A DNA stretch of 64,000 bases from Prolixibacteraceae bacterium (GCA_030602265.1 JAUWAB010000010.1:20065-84064), one strand, 5' to 3'. Positions 19,216 to 29,959 are shown, counted from the stretch's first letter. The notes: a model not told the origin generated them from the sequence alone. Made by a program: numbers and translations.

Positions 19216-22158
19216 CTAAAAGTCCATGCTTATGCCGAAAACCAGATTGCGCGGACGCTGATAAGTATAACCTTCAATGCCAAAACGGACTTCAGGATCT
19301 GTTCCCTTATAGCCGGTATAGGTGTAAACATTCTGCATGGTTGCAAAAATTCTCACCTTGCTTACATTTCTCGCCAGACTGTAAATGGAATAACCCAGAG
19401 TAACATGGTCAAGTTTTACGAAAGAAGCATCAGAAAGATAATAGTCCGACAAATACTGAGAAGTCTCCAATCCGGTTATAAGCGCATTCCTGCTGATGTT
19501 GCCCAGGAATTGCGATGGGTGGTAAACTCCCTGGCTGAGAGCTGATATCGCCCAGGTGCTGTTATATACATACTGGCCGGTATGAGACCTGACAGACATT
19601 CCAAGGTCAAGGGACCCCCATTGCAATCCGGTATGTAAGCCAAAAATAAACTCCGGAAGTGAACTTTTTCCGGCATATCTTTCATCAGAGGGATTCAGCT
19701 GATTGTCGGGTGTAGCTTCATAGACACCTTCCAAAGGCAGGCCATTGGAACCATAAACCTGCTTTTTCAGAAAAAATGAACCGGCAGGATGTCCTCCTGC
19801 CTGTACCTGTACATAGGCCGGATACTCTCCCGGAATACTGCCGGCAGAAATCCACGGCAGACCTGAATCCCCCGGAATAAGCAAATTTCCAAGACTGTTC
19901 CTGTTCCATGCACCATTCAGGCCAACTTCCCATCTGAAATTATGGGTATCTGCAGCTAACATTTTCAGGCTTGCCTCAATCCCTTTGTTCTCAATATTTC
20001 CAACACTTACAGACTGCCAATCCATTTCCTGACCCATATTTACAGGCATCCAGGCAAGCAGGTCCATGGTAGTCCGTTTGTACGCATCAATGGTTCCGCT
20101 GAGTCTGTTGCTCCAAACCGCAAAATCGAGACCTGCATTATATTCATGAATCTTTTCACGCATAACATCAGCTGCAGGAAGGTTCTCCCGGTACAGCCAG
20201 TGCCACCTGTCGCCAAAACCCGGCAAGCCTGCCGTCGGCCCCGAATAGAATCCTGTCATATAGGGGTCGGTTGACCGTGCAAAATTCGGAATTCCGGAGA
20301 TTCCGTAACTGGCTCTGAGTTTAAGCATCTGAATCCTTTGGGAATCCTTAAGGAAAGGCTCGTTGTTCAGTTTCCAGGCCATGGATATCGCCGGATAAGT
20401 GCCCCAGCTGTAGTTGTCGGAAACCGCCAAAAGACCATCCTGTCTTACTGAAGCAGCAAAAAAGTACTTGTCATTCAGATCCAGTCCTGCATGGGCAAAA
20501 AAGGAAATGAGGTTTCGGTCAGACTGATCAGCCGCAAACAGGTATTCTATACTCTTCGAATAATTCATATCCCGGTCTTCTCCAAGGCTTCCAAAATGCT
20601 GTCTTGACAAACCTCCTGTCAACGCAAAATGATTGGTCCCGGCTTTATTTCCGGTTGTGTAGTTTACCGACAGGTCAACCAGGTTATTCTTTCTGGTCTG
20701 CTTATAATTCCTGAAGGTTCCCCCACCGTTTTCCAGGTCTGCCCTTCCCGGGAAATTTTCAGGCTGGATAATTTCTCCCGCACCATTAACCGCATCATAA
20801 GCCAGATTCAAATTAGCCCTCAGCTTTGGCATGTTGTGAAACTGGTAACTGGCTTGTATGTTCCCGATACTGCCCACAATCCTCGAGAAATCCTCGGTCA
20901 TGTTCAACAGGGCAACCGGATTAACAGGAGCCAGCATATTGGGTTCACCGCCCGGCATTGTCCAGGTAAAATATTCAAACCAGCTGTCATCACGGACCGG
21001 TCGGGTCGGGTCGAAATGAAATGCCGACCGGAGCGCCTGCTTGTTGGCAAACCGGTTGTTGTTGAGCATGGCTTTCATATTGATTCTCAGCTGCAGGTGG
21101 TTATCAAGCAGTGTAGGCATGATCCCTAATGACATGATCACCCTTGAAAACTTATCGGTATCCAGAATACCATTTTCGTTGGTAAAACCATACGAAACCC
21201 TGAATGGGACACCGCCCTGCAGGCCGCTCAGACTCAGGTTATGGTCAGTACTGATGGCTGTCCGGTTAATTTCATCATGCCATACCGTTTCTGTATTACC
21301 CAGGAGTGGAACACCGGTTTGCGGAAAACGGTCGGTAACGAGTCTCCTGAATTCCGCAGCAGTCAGAACATCGACTGAACGGATAGGCTGTCCGACGGAT
21401 ACCAGTGCACTGTAGTTAACTTTCAAAGGATCACCATCCCTGGCCATCCTGGTCGTAATAATGATCACCCCGTTTGCACCCCTTGATCCGTAAATCGCCG
21501 TAGCAGCAGCATCCTTCAAAACAGTAAACGACTCAATATCAGATGAGTGTATTATACTTAGCGGATTTCTTATACCCGATACACCTGCAAGATCGAGAGG
21601 AATCCCATCCACAATATATAATGGAGTATTTGTATGCAGCGAAGATCTTCCCCTCAGGTAAAAATCAACATCATCGCCTGGTGCGCCACTCTTCGGTGAA
21701 ATCTGTGCCCCGGCAATACGACCCGCTATAAGCCCCTGAGGTGCGGTAATCAATCCCTGATTAAAATGATTCTCCTGAACTTCCTCAAAAGAGGCAGTTG
21801 GATTCTCCGCGTTCATCTGATACAAATCCAGTGTCTTTTTGTATGAAACGGCTATTGGATTTAGTTTAACACGGTAGTTATCAGCATTTCCCGTTTCCAC
21901 CTCACGATCATGGTAACCCTTTGCGGAAATTAAAAGCACCTGGCCTTCGCTGACAGTAATGGCGAATTCGCCGTTAATCCTCGAAACAGTCCCCGTAATG
22001 GTTCCCATCCTGAAGATGTTTGCACCGGCAACCGGCTCTCCCGAAATAGCATCGGTGACCCTGCCCTTTATATTTTTTTGTTGTCCGTTAACTGTTGTGC
22101 CAGAAAATATCAATCCTGCAACCAGAATAAAAAAAATTCTCCTCCGAAAGTGCCTCAT
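19216..22158 (-). CDS. SusC/RagA-family TonB-linked outer membrane protein
   Basis: Carboxypeptidase-regulatory-like N-term KGRVTDAISGEPVAGANIF, plug LYIVDGIPLD...ESFTVLKDAAATAIYGSRGANGVIIITT. Confidence 0.95.
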   Translation of the reverse strand: MRHFRRRIFFILVAGLIFSGTTVNGQQKNIKGRVTDAISGEPVAGANIFRMGTITGTVSRINGEFAITVSEGQVLLISAKGYHDREVETGNADNYRVKLNPIAVSYKKTLDLYQMNAENPTASFEEVQENHFNQGLITAPQGLIAGRIAGAQISPKSGAPGDDVDFYLRGRSSLHTNTPLYIVDGIPLDLAGVSGIRNPLSIIHSSDIESFTVLKDAAATAIYGSRGANGVIIITTRMARDGDPLKVNYSALVSVGQPIRSVDVLTAAEFRRLVTDRFPQTGVPLLGNTETVWHDEINRTAISTDHNLSLSGLQGGVPFRVSYGFTNENGILDTDKFSRVIMSLGIMPTLLDNHLQLRINMKAMLNNNRFANKQALRSAFHFDPTRPVRDDSWFEYFTWTMPGGEPNMLAPVNPVALLNMTEDFSRIVGSIGNIQASYQFHNMPKLRANLNLAYDAVNGAGEIIQPENFPGRADLENGGGTFRNYKQTRKNNLVDLSVNYTTGNKAGTNHFALTGGLSRQHFGSLGEDRDMNYSKSIEYLFAADQSDRNLISFFAHAGLDLNDKYFFAASVRQDGLLAVSDNYSWGTYPAISMAWKLNNEPFLKDSQRIQMLKLRASYGISGIPNFARSTDPYMTGFYSGPTAGLPGFGDRWHWLYRENLPAADVMREKIHEYNAGLDFAVWSNRLSGTIDAYKRTTMDLLAWMPVNMGQEMDWQSVSVGNIENKGIEASLKMLAADTHNFRWEVGLNGAWNRNSLGNLLIPGDSGLPWISAGSIPGEYPAYVQVQAGGHPAGSFFLKKQVYGSNGLPLEGVYEATPDNQLNPSDERYAGKSSLPEFIFGLHTGLQWGSLDLGMSVRSHTGQYVYNSTWAISALSQGVYHPSQFLGNISRNALITGLETSQYLSDYYLSDASFVKLDHVTLGYSIYSLARNVSKVRIFATMQNVYTYTGYKGTDPEVRFGIEGYTYQRPRNLVFGISMDF

Positions 22159-22425
22159 CTGTAATACCGCATTTTTGCCACATACCGATTCTTCCCGGGC
22201 CAGTTATGGCTTTAACCAGCCTGTTGAAAAAAAATCTGACATATAAGGCAAGATTATTCCGAAAACAAACCGGTCCAACCATCAGGTCATACCGGATTCA
22301 TTTTTACGGGACACAAAAATAGAAAAATAGTGGAAATAAAACCTAACAAATTTCCATAACATTATGTTCAAAATAAACTACAAACTCCGGAACCCGAAAG
22401 CAGTCAATACAGATATAATAGAAAA

Positions 22426-23463
22426 TCAAGGTTTTACCAATTCATAATTTTCCATGGTAACAAAAAAATCATTAATAATCCCATAAATATCAAACCATTC
22501 CCAGATGATGATTTTCCGTGGATTCTCAGGACGCTCAACCCATTGACCATCGGTAAATACGGGTGCAGGGATTTCCCTGGTTTCTGCCCATGATGGATTT
22601 TTAACCACAGCCACGGCTGCCTGGTCGAACAGGGCCCTTCCGGGAGGATTGCCCCACATACCGTAACTCTCGAACAGATTCACCGAATAGTCACCCCAGG
22701 TGTGGAATTCCCCACCATTCCGGCCTGTTACGGGAGAAGAAATTCTTGGTCCTTTACCGGGCATCCGGCGAAGGATCTGATCGCGGGAAACCATTACAGC
22801 AGCCGTTCCCGAAGGTTTTCCTCCGCGAACCAAAACCATTTCAAAAGGTACGTCCACGTCAAGAATATAGTTCATAGACGGGATATCCCAATCCTGGTTG
22901 TGTTCTCCCGGTTCGGGATAATTGGAGCCCAGCCAGACAATCCTTACATTCTTAGCTATAGCAGGCTCTTTAAGCAAGGCCAAAGCGATATTGGTCAGTT
23001 TTCCGACAGGCAATAAAACCAGTTGCTGGTCCCGTTTTTTCATGGCCTCTTCAATAATAAAATCAACCGCTTCGTGACCATCAAAGTCAGTTTCGCTTAT
23101 ATGGGCTTTAATCTCTTCGAACGAACCGTTGGCGCCTGTCTTAAGCGGAATTTTTCCGAAAAACCCACCACACAATTGCATCACCCTTTTGGCTTCCTCA
23201 TAGTGGTCACTTACATCCGATTCTTCGGAATACCCGGTGGGTGCACTGGTGGCATTCACCGTAACCCCAACCACATCAAAATGGTCACCGCTGAAAAGCA
23301 GGTAGGCCAAAGCATGCTGGTCGTCTACTTCGTTGTTGGCATCGGTATCAAAAAGTACCGGAATTTTTTGAAACGATGTCCCCTGCTTTGCCGGCTGACA
23401 TGAAATTAACACCGTAAAAAAGGCAAAGAGAGAAATAATGGATAAATTCTTCTTGTTCATCAT
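22426..23463 (-). CDS. nucleoside hydrolase (inosine-uridine preferring family), lipoprotein signal
   Basis: PVLFDTDANNEVDDQHALAYLLFSGDHFDVVGVTV (DxDxxxDD metal site), LLPVGKLTNIALAL, lipobox SCQP. Confidence 0.92.
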   Translation of the reverse strand: MMNKKNLSIISLFAFFTVLISCQPAKQGTSFQKIPVLFDTDANNEVDDQHALAYLLFSGDHFDVVGVTVNATSAPTGYSEESDVSDHYEEAKRVMQLCGGFFGKIPLKTGANGSFEEIKAHISETDFDGHEAVDFIIEEAMKKRDQQLVLLPVGKLTNIALALLKEPAIAKNVRIVWLGSNYPEPGEHNQDWDIPSMNYILDVDVPFEMVLVRGGKPSGTAAVMVSRDQILRRMPGKGPRISSPVTGRNGGEFHTWGDYSVNLFESYGMWGNPPGRALFDQAAVAVVKNPSWAETREIPAPVFTDGQWVERPENPRKIIIWEWFDIYGIINDFFVTMENYELVKP

Positions 23464-23471
23464 GTTGTTTT

Positions 23472-24950
23472 TTATGGTTTTTTCTGAATAATCATCCGCC
23501 GGTAGCTTACCAGCTCAGGTGTGCCGTTATCGCGCACTTCCAGAACGATATGCAGGTTCTGGTCACCCAGGTCATCCGGTAAGGCTATCGTTAACTTAGC
23601 CTTGTCACTATCTTCCAATGAAATATCCCCCTGATAAGTATCAGCCTCCCGATACCGGAACCAGTTGAATTTCAGCTTGTCACCGTCCGGGTCAAACGAA
23701 CGGGAAGCATCCAGTCTGATTTGTTCTCCTGGAATACCGTAAATGGCAAGAATTCTGTTGCTTTTGTCTCCGTTTACCAAGGCAACCGGCTCGCGGTTTA
23801 CCTCACCCGGCTCTTTCACTGACCATAGCAACCTGTTTTTAAAACTGTTGGTAGCCGCAGGGACCCATCTGACGAGTTCATGCTGATCCACCTCGCAAGT
23901 GGAATAGTAACTGCCTGGGAAGCCTTCCCCAAAAGGCTTGAACATGCTGCCCCAGCTACCCTGGGTTGGATCAGCCGGATCGTTCAGTCCAAAAACTCCG
24001 CTTAAGAGGTACAGGAACGAAGGAGTATCGCCTTCTCCCCCGTCGTCATAAATTTCAGACATGGGGCCGTGCCCGTTCACATCTTTCGATGTCAATGGTT
24101 TCTTATAATCCGGATCCCTGCTCCATACATAGTACCAGAAATGGCCATTGTCATAAATAACACTTCCAAGGCTTACAGGATCTTTTCCATAGGTGGGGAT
24201 AGCCGTACCAAATCCAGCACAGCTTTTCTCCTGCATAAGCCTGAAACCGGCAAAATACTCAAACGATATATCCTGAAAAAGGATTCCAAACAGATGGATT
24301 TTGGGAAGTAATTTAAAAAACGCTTCTTCCCCATGTTTTTGGCGGAAACGGTACAACGCCTGGACAAAAGTAATGGTACCACCCCAGGCCTGCACAAAAA
24401 TGGGCCGGTCATCCTCTTTTTCGAAGATCTGGATAAGAAATTCGCTTCCCTCTGAATCCTTCGGCTCGCCGTTAGGGTTCAGGCCTTCGCCGATCCAGTC
24501 ATGAAAAGAGATGGAGTCCCACGAGCTTTCCACGTACCTGTCGGCAATTTTCCCGGCAAACTTCAGCGTGTTGGTAAGCCAGATAATGGGAATGGCGCCC
24601 CTGCCGTGTTTGGTGACAGCCAGGAGGTCATCATATCCGGGCAGGTTGGGGTCATGTTTTAATAACTGCGGAAGTTCCTCCTTGTAGGCGTCCAATATAC
24701 CCATAGCTTTCGCCCAGGGGCCTTCGTCGTTATAATTAAAATCGGGCAGCTGGTTGGTTACTATCAGTGCTTCCAGATCAAAATATGAACTGTAATAGAG
24801 ATACCGGATGAAGGAGTTTCCATCATCGTGGGTCATATCCGTCAGGATAACCACCCGCGGTTTAACCGGCTTTGCATCTGGTGTGCAGGCTGAGCCAGCC
24901 AGTAATATACATAATACCAGCAGCAGGTATAATTCTTTTGAAATATTCAC
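23472..24950 (-). CDS. DUF1593-type nucleoside hydrolase-like protein, secreted lipoprotein
   Basis: RVVILTDMTHDDGNSFIRYLYYSSYFDLEALIVT..., WGGTITFVQALY; C-terminal beta-sandwich FDPDGDKLKFNWFRY. Confidence 0.88.
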   Translation of the reverse strand: MNISKELYLLLVLCILLAGSACTPDAKPVKPRVVILTDMTHDDGNSFIRYLYYSSYFDLEALIVTNQLPDFNYNDEGPWAKAMGILDAYKEELPQLLKHDPNLPGYDDLLAVTKHGRGAIPIIWLTNTLKFAGKIADRYVESSWDSISFHDWIGEGLNPNGEPKDSEGSEFLIQIFEKEDDRPIFVQAWGGTITFVQALYRFRQKHGEEAFFKLLPKIHLFGILFQDISFEYFAGFRLMQEKSCAGFGTAIPTYGKDPVSLGSVIYDNGHFWYYVWSRDPDYKKPLTSKDVNGHGPMSEIYDDGGEGDTPSFLYLLSGVFGLNDPADPTQGSWGSMFKPFGEGFPGSYYSTCEVDQHELVRWVPAATNSFKNRLLWSVKEPGEVNREPVALVNGDKSNRILAIYGIPGEQIRLDASRSFDPDGDKLKFNWFRYREADTYQGDISLEDSDKAKLTIALPDDLGDQNLHIVLEVRDNGTPELVSYRRMIIQKKP

Positions 24951-25004
24951 TGGAATCTTTTATATCTTCATTGTTTATTATCAGATCGTTACCGCGATGC
25001 GCTC

Positions 25005-25125
25005 ACTCCCGGAGGAATTGCATGCGGGTAGCAAAAACGGCCTGGAGAGAACAGGAGACCTCTGGCCGGGGTCAAACCTATTGTTGATAGCTCTGTTCTT
25101 CCCACATGTCACCCCTGCGGGACTT
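25005..25125. repeat. pair of inverted dispersed intergenic repeat units
   Basis: actcccggaggaattgcatgcgggtagca (25005-25033) and inverted related copy cccacatgtcacccctgcgggactt (about 25098-25125); another copy at 46053-46082. Confidence 0.6.
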
Positions 25126-25232
25126 ATTACATGCCTCCATAGTGGATCCTTGATGCCCCGCGATGAAACCGTGAGGCAGCTGAGGTTCTAGTTTTTGGGT
25201 GGTGTGGTTTCCAAACCGCGCCACCCATTATT

Positions 25233-26816
25233 TCAAATTGATATTTCTGCATTAAAGTAGACCCTGGGTGCTGGTTTTTCTGTTGTATAGACCAACACGT
25301 CATTGGTCTCGATCCGGTACCCTGACGGAATTCGCTTCGCTACCAGCCTGACGGTATGATTCCCTTCGGGCAGGTCATACTTCCAGGCAACTTCATGGCG
25401 GCGGTCACGAAATGCCGTGGACATGCCAATGGTTTCAACGAACTGATTATCCACCCATACTTCAAGCTCAAGAACTGCATCGGGAAGGTTGTTTTCCCTT
25501 GCTGCCCTGCCGGTCACCACATAGCCGCATCCGGAAATATCAAAGGAAATTTCAGGATTTTCATTGTTCAGCCTGCGCTGAAGGCCAGTTCTCTCTTTCG
25601 GATGAATCCCCTCGAAGGCAATTTCAAGCGGAACGCATTTCGGTGCCTGATAGAGGATATCCAGGGTTTCCCCATTATCTTTGCCGCCATTGCGCCTGAT
25701 CATTTCCACTGCATGCCGGAAACCGGTTTCATACACTTTCCTGAGCGACATATCGGTATACCGGAAATTCATATCCTCCACCTTGTCTATTCCCTGCTTC
25801 CAGTAAGCAGGGATGTTGCTGTACCCGATCATGGTCCCCAGAATTCCGGCGGCATTGGCCGGATTACAGTCGGAATCGTAACCGCAGCGGGTACTGATGT
25901 CCACCGTAGCCCCAAAATCTCCGTTTCCATACAGTAATCCGATAACGATATAAGCCGCATTGATTTTTGCATCAATATTAAACGGCCTGAAAACCCCGTC
26001 GGGACAACCTTTGTCATAAGTCCACTTTTTCTGGGCTTCAAACCAGGCTCTTTTCCAGTCATCCGGATATTGCCTGTACCATTGGATTACGTCAGCTATA
26101 CACTGATAAAATTCACTTTCAGCCGGTACCGTTTTCAGGGCTTCTTCCACAATGAATTCCATATCATCGTGAACAAATGCCAGCGCATACATGGCAGCCA
26201 CGTATATACCGCCATAAACGCCGTCACCGTAGTTCATGATGTGGCCAATGCGCCAGCCAATGTCTGAAGCGGAATTCACCATTCCCGGCGACATTAATCC
26301 GGCAAAATCGGCTTCAATCTGAAAATCGATGTCATCGGCATGCGGGTTGTTCTTCCAATGGCCCGATGCAGGGGGCATGATTCCGTTCAGAATATTATAA
26401 CGGGCAGCCTGGTTGGCATGCCACAACTGATATTCTGCATGTGCAAAAGCCAGGGCATGCAGTGAATCGGCAGCATCCAGGCCATGCTTTTCAAATACAT
26501 CCACGAAAGTCAGGTCCATGTAAACATCGTCGTACAATCCCGGGGAATTTTCATACCACCAGAGCATCTGGTTCTCGTCCCAGGGGATCGGTACATGGTC
26601 GCCAATCATGGTACCGTTCCATCTGAATTCTGTTGGACCGCCATAAGTACAGCCGATCACCTGTCCGGCCCAGCCGCCCATGATCTTGTCCTGCAGGACT
26701 GATTTCTCCATGTGGACAATTTGTCCATCCTGAAATCCGGTTGCCGTGCCGTTCTTCTCCGCATGGCATGAAAACAGAATGACTGCTGCTAAAAGAATAA
26801 GGTTATTTGACTTCAT
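25233..26816 (-). CDS. ADP-ribosylglycohydrolase family protein, lipoprotein
   Basis: LQDKIMGGWAGQVIGCTYGGPTEF, DDVYMDLTFVDVFEKHGLDAADSLHALAFAHAEYQLWHANQAAR, GYDSDCNPANAAGILGTMIG. Confidence 0.92.
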   Translation of the reverse strand: MKSNNLILLAAVILFSCHAEKNGTATGFQDGQIVHMEKSVLQDKIMGGWAGQVIGCTYGGPTEFRWNGTMIGDHVPIPWDENQMLWWYENSPGLYDDVYMDLTFVDVFEKHGLDAADSLHALAFAHAEYQLWHANQAARYNILNGIMPPASGHWKNNPHADDIDFQIEADFAGLMSPGMVNSASDIGWRIGHIMNYGDGVYGGIYVAAMYALAFVHDDMEFIVEEALKTVPAESEFYQCIADVIQWYRQYPDDWKRAWFEAQKKWTYDKGCPDGVFRPFNIDAKINAAYIVIGLLYGNGDFGATVDISTRCGYDSDCNPANAAGILGTMIGYSNIPAYWKQGIDKVEDMNFRYTDMSLRKVYETGFRHAVEMIRRNGGKDNGETLDILYQAPKCVPLEIAFEGIHPKERTGLQRRLNNENPEISFDISGCGYVVTGRAARENNLPDAVLELEVWVDNQFVETIGMSTAFRDRRHEVAWKYDLPEGNHTVRLVAKRIPSGYRIETNDVLVYTTEKPAPRVYFNAEISI

Positions 26817-26833
26817 TTCCGTTTGTTATTTGG

Positions 26834-27739
26834 TTATAATTCAGTTAATTCATTAAGCCAGGGTATGGAAGGCTGCGCTCCCATACGGGTTACAGAAAGG
26901 GCAGCTGCCTTGTTGGCCACCTGAATAGCCTCAGCCAATGATTTCCCTCTGGCCAGTTCCACCACCAGATAACCATTGAAGGTATCTCCTGCAGCGGTGG
27001 TATCTACAGCAGTAACAGGTATGCCCGCAACGTGGCCTTCAAGGCTTCCCTGACGGAAAAAGGCCCCTTCACTGCCCGTAGTTATAACAACAGACCCGGC
27101 CCCAATATCCTGAATCCGGTCAGCCAAAGTGGATACTGAACAGCCATCCATACCCGTGCCTGCAAGCAACAATGCTTCATGTTCATTTGGAGTTACCAGC
27201 GTCAGCATCGACAGAATCTCCCGGTCGATGGTCGCGGCCGGAGCCGGGTTTAGCACCACCGGAACACCGGCCGACCAGGCAATCCTGATAATCCGGTAAA
27301 CGGTTTCAATGGGTATCTCTAACTGGACCAGAACCATATCTGCACCTGCGATAATATTACGGTAATGGTCAATAATCTCAGGTGTAAGCCTGGCATTGGC
27401 ACCCGGTGCTACAGCAATGCTGTTTTCCCCGGAATCAGCCACATTGATCAGGGCAACGCCGGTAGGGACGCCACTGGTTATTTCAATGCAGGAGGTATCA
27501 ATCCTATCTGATTTATAGGATTCAAGTGCTTGCCTGCCGAAAAGATCGTCGCCCACGCAGGCTATAAAAGTTACATTCCCGCCAGCCCTGGCGGCTGCTA
27601 CCGCCTGGTTGGCGCCTTTACCGCCCTGAACCACAAAAAAGTCTCCGCCTAAAACGGTCTCCCCGGGTTTCGGAATATGGGGGACCCTGCAAATCATGTC
27701 GGTATTGGAACTACCTGCAACAACAATTTTCGGTGACAT
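26834..27739 (-). CDS. rbsK: ribokinase (PfkB family)
   Basis: GSSNTDMICRVPHIPKPGETVLGGDFFVVQGGKGANQAVAAARAGG, VDTTAAGDTFNGYLVVELARG. Confidence 0.95.
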   Translation of the reverse strand: MSPKIVVAGSSNTDMICRVPHIPKPGETVLGGDFFVVQGGKGANQAVAAARAGGNVTFIACVGDDLFGRQALESYKSDRIDTSCIEITSGVPTGVALINVADSGENSIAVAPGANARLTPEIIDHYRNIIAGADMVLVQLEIPIETVYRIIRIAWSAGVPVVLNPAPAATIDREILSMLTLVTPNEHEALLLAGTGMDGCSVSTLADRIQDIGAGSVVITTGSEGAFFRQGSLEGHVAGIPVTAVDTTAAGDTFNGYLVVELARGKSLAEAIQVANKAAALSVTRMGAQPSIPWLNELTEL

Positions 27740-27745
27740 GATCGC

Positions 27746-28747
27746 TTAATATAATCGTGATACAATAATCAGTGCCAGTCCGGCCACAAAAAGCAAAAAC
27801 ATGGCAGTCAGGAGCCCGGTTACGCCCTTAGCTCCCCTGAATTCTTTCCATATAAACACCCCCCAGAGAGCAGCCACCAAAGTAGCGCCCTGTCCAAGGC
27901 CATACGAAATGGCAAATCCGGCCTGTTCAGCAGCAATAATATTGAAGGTCATACCCAGGCTCCAGATGGCCCCGCCAAGAATGCCAATCAGGTGCAGGCG
28001 GGTGTTTCCTTTGGTGAAATAGTCGGAATAAGTAGCTTTTTCACCAGCCAGCGGGCGGTACATAAACAAGGTATTCCAAAGGAAATTGGAGATCAGCAGT
28101 CCGACGGCAAAAACCACCGATGCCGTATAGGGAGTCAGTTTGCCAGCTTCGGGATTTGCAAAATCGGGTGCCATGGAGGCGGCCACGAAACGGTAGAAAA
28201 AACCCATCAGAAATCCGGCTAACAGGGAGATCAGGATACCCTTTGTGGTGGAATTCACCGAGGAACCAGGAATTTTCCGGTAGGCCAGCGCATCAATCAC
28301 AATGGCAGCAGTAACCAGTCCAACCCCCAGGAACAGCAGTACAGGGTTGCCTAATGGGGTTGCCAGATAGTTGGTGACCACCCCTAAAACCAATGCCAGC
28401 CCGATCCCGATCGGAAAGGCTACGGCCATACCAGCTATGGCAATGGCAGCCACCAGCAGAATGTTGGCAATATTGAATACTACCCCGCCTAAAAAAGCGG
28501 ACGAGAGCGACTTGAAGTCGGATTGCGCCAGATCGGCCGTAAAACTACGGCCTTCGGTACCCGTACTGCCCGCCGTAAAGGCAAGCAACAGGGAAAGCAA
28601 CAGAACCCCGATGGCATAATCCCAGTAAAACAACTGAAACGGCCACGATCTCGCTGCCAGTTTCTGGGTATTGGCCCACGAACCCCAGCAGAGCATGGTA
28701 ACAACTGCCAGTATTACGGCCCAGGTGTAGGAATGAATGACAATCAT
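27746..28747 (-). CDS. GRP/RhaT-like (DMT superfamily) sugar transporter
   Basis: About 10 TM helices; ILAVVTMLCWGSWANTQKLAARSWPFQLFYWDYAIGVLL. Confidence 0.85.
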   Translation of the reverse strand: MIVIHSYTWAVILAVVTMLCWGSWANTQKLAARSWPFQLFYWDYAIGVLLLSLLLAFTAGSTGTEGRSFTADLAQSDFKSLSSAFLGGVVFNIANILLVAAIAIAGMAVAFPIGIGLALVLGVVTNYLATPLGNPVLLFLGVGLVTAAIVIDALAYRKIPGSSVNSTTKGILISLLAGFLMGFFYRFVAASMAPDFANPEAGKLTPYTASVVFAVGLLISNFLWNTLFMYRPLAGEKATYSDYFTKGNTRLHLIGILGGAIWSLGMTFNIIAAEQAGFAISYGLGQGATLVAALWGVFIWKEFRGAKGVTGLLTAMFLLFVAGLALIIVSRLY

Positions 28748-28867
28748 AGTTTTATCTTTTAAGTTGGTTTATTGAATGGTTTAATCTTTTTTATCACAGA
28801 CCTGATATGAGCCGGAACAGCAACCATATGGAATAGGTCCACAGTAAATGGAAATTTATATACTGAT

Positions 28868-29908
28868 TCATGATTTCACTGGTTTAATATTCCTGACAGA
28901 ATCCCTGACGATAAGTCTGGGAGACAGTTGAATGCCGATGGTGCTGTCGATGATATCGCCAGCCGTGACAGCTTCTAAAAGTATACTGACGGCCTTCCGG
29001 GCAATCTCCTCGCGGGGTTGTTCAATGGTGGTCATCGGACTACGGAGGTAAGCCGAGTAAGGCTGTTCGTCGAAGGTGACCAGCGAAATATCCTTGGGGA
29101 TGCTCAGTCCGGAATCCTGTAATGCCCTTAGCACACCCAGGGAGATCAGGTTACCCAGGGCAAAAATGGCGGTTGGCCGCTTTTTCAGCTTCAGCAGCCG
29201 GAGTGTCTCCAGGTATCCATTCTCCTCCCCGAAATCATGACCGCCAACCAGTTGATGCCTGATCCGGATCCTGAATTTCCTCAGGGCGGCCATATAGCCG
29301 GCAATACGGTCCTGACTGCTGGAGACCCCTTCAGGGCCATGAATACAAGCGATGCGCCGGTGGCCCGACTTAATCAGATGCTCAGTCGCCATATAGGCCC
29401 CCAGATAGTTATCGCATGTAATATAGGGGACCGGAGATCCGGGGAAATAGCGGTCGATGGCCACTACAGGAATTTTGCGGTTCCGGAAATGGCAGACATG
29501 GTCACAACTTAAACCAACCGGTGCTAAAATAATTCCATCAACCTTCCTTCCTGCTAATAACTCAAGCAGTTCCTTTTCGGATCCCGGATCATCCTGACTG
29601 TCGCACAGTATCAGCGAATAGCCCTGCTTTCGCAGTTCCATCTCAATGGTTTTGGCCACTGAGGCAAAAAAAGGATTGGAAATATCGGGAACGATCAGCC
29701 CGATGGTTTCGGTACGTTCAAGCTTCAGGCCACGGGCAATCCGGTTTACAGAATAACCAAATTCAGCGGCAGCACTGACAACACGCCGGCTGGTAGCTTC
29801 ACTGATCCGGTGTGCTGCAGCTTTTCCGTTCAACACCCTCGAAACAGTGGTAACCGACAGTCCCAGTCTGCCGGCAAGCTCCTTAATATTACTTACATTG
29901 CCTTCCAT
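28868..29908 (-). CDS. LacI-family transcriptional regulator
   Basis: NIKELAGRLGLSVTTVSRVLNGKAAAHRISEATSRRVVSAAAEFGYSVNRIARGL HTH; periplasmic-binding-like domain. Start taken at MEGNVSN. Confidence 0.95.
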   Translation of the reverse strand: MEGNVSNIKELAGRLGLSVTTVSRVLNGKAAAHRISEATSRRVVSAAAEFGYSVNRIARGLKLERTETIGLIVPDISNPFFASVAKTIEMELRKQGYSLILCDSQDDPGSEKELLELLAGRKVDGIILAPVGLSCDHVCHFRNRKIPVVAIDRYFPGSPVPYITCDNYLGAYMATEHLIKSGHRRIACIHGPEGVSSSQDRIAGYMAALRKFRIRIRHQLVGGHDFGEENGYLETLRLLKLKKRPTAIFALGNLISLGVLRALQDSGLSIPKDISLVTFDEQPYSAYLRSPMTTIEQPREEIARKAVSILLEAVTAGDIIDSTIGIQLSPRLIVRDSVRNIKPVKS

Positions 29909-29943
29909 TTCAACCCATACAAATATAAAACGATTTTCGAATG

Positions 29944-29959
29944 GCGCAAACGTTTGTGC
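29944..29959. promoter_or_regulatory. candidate LacI-type operator
   Basis: gcgcaaacgtttgtgc, 16 bp near-perfect palindrome (one mismatched pair) with central CG, between divergent lacI-type gene and CBM9-like gene. Confidence 0.65.
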
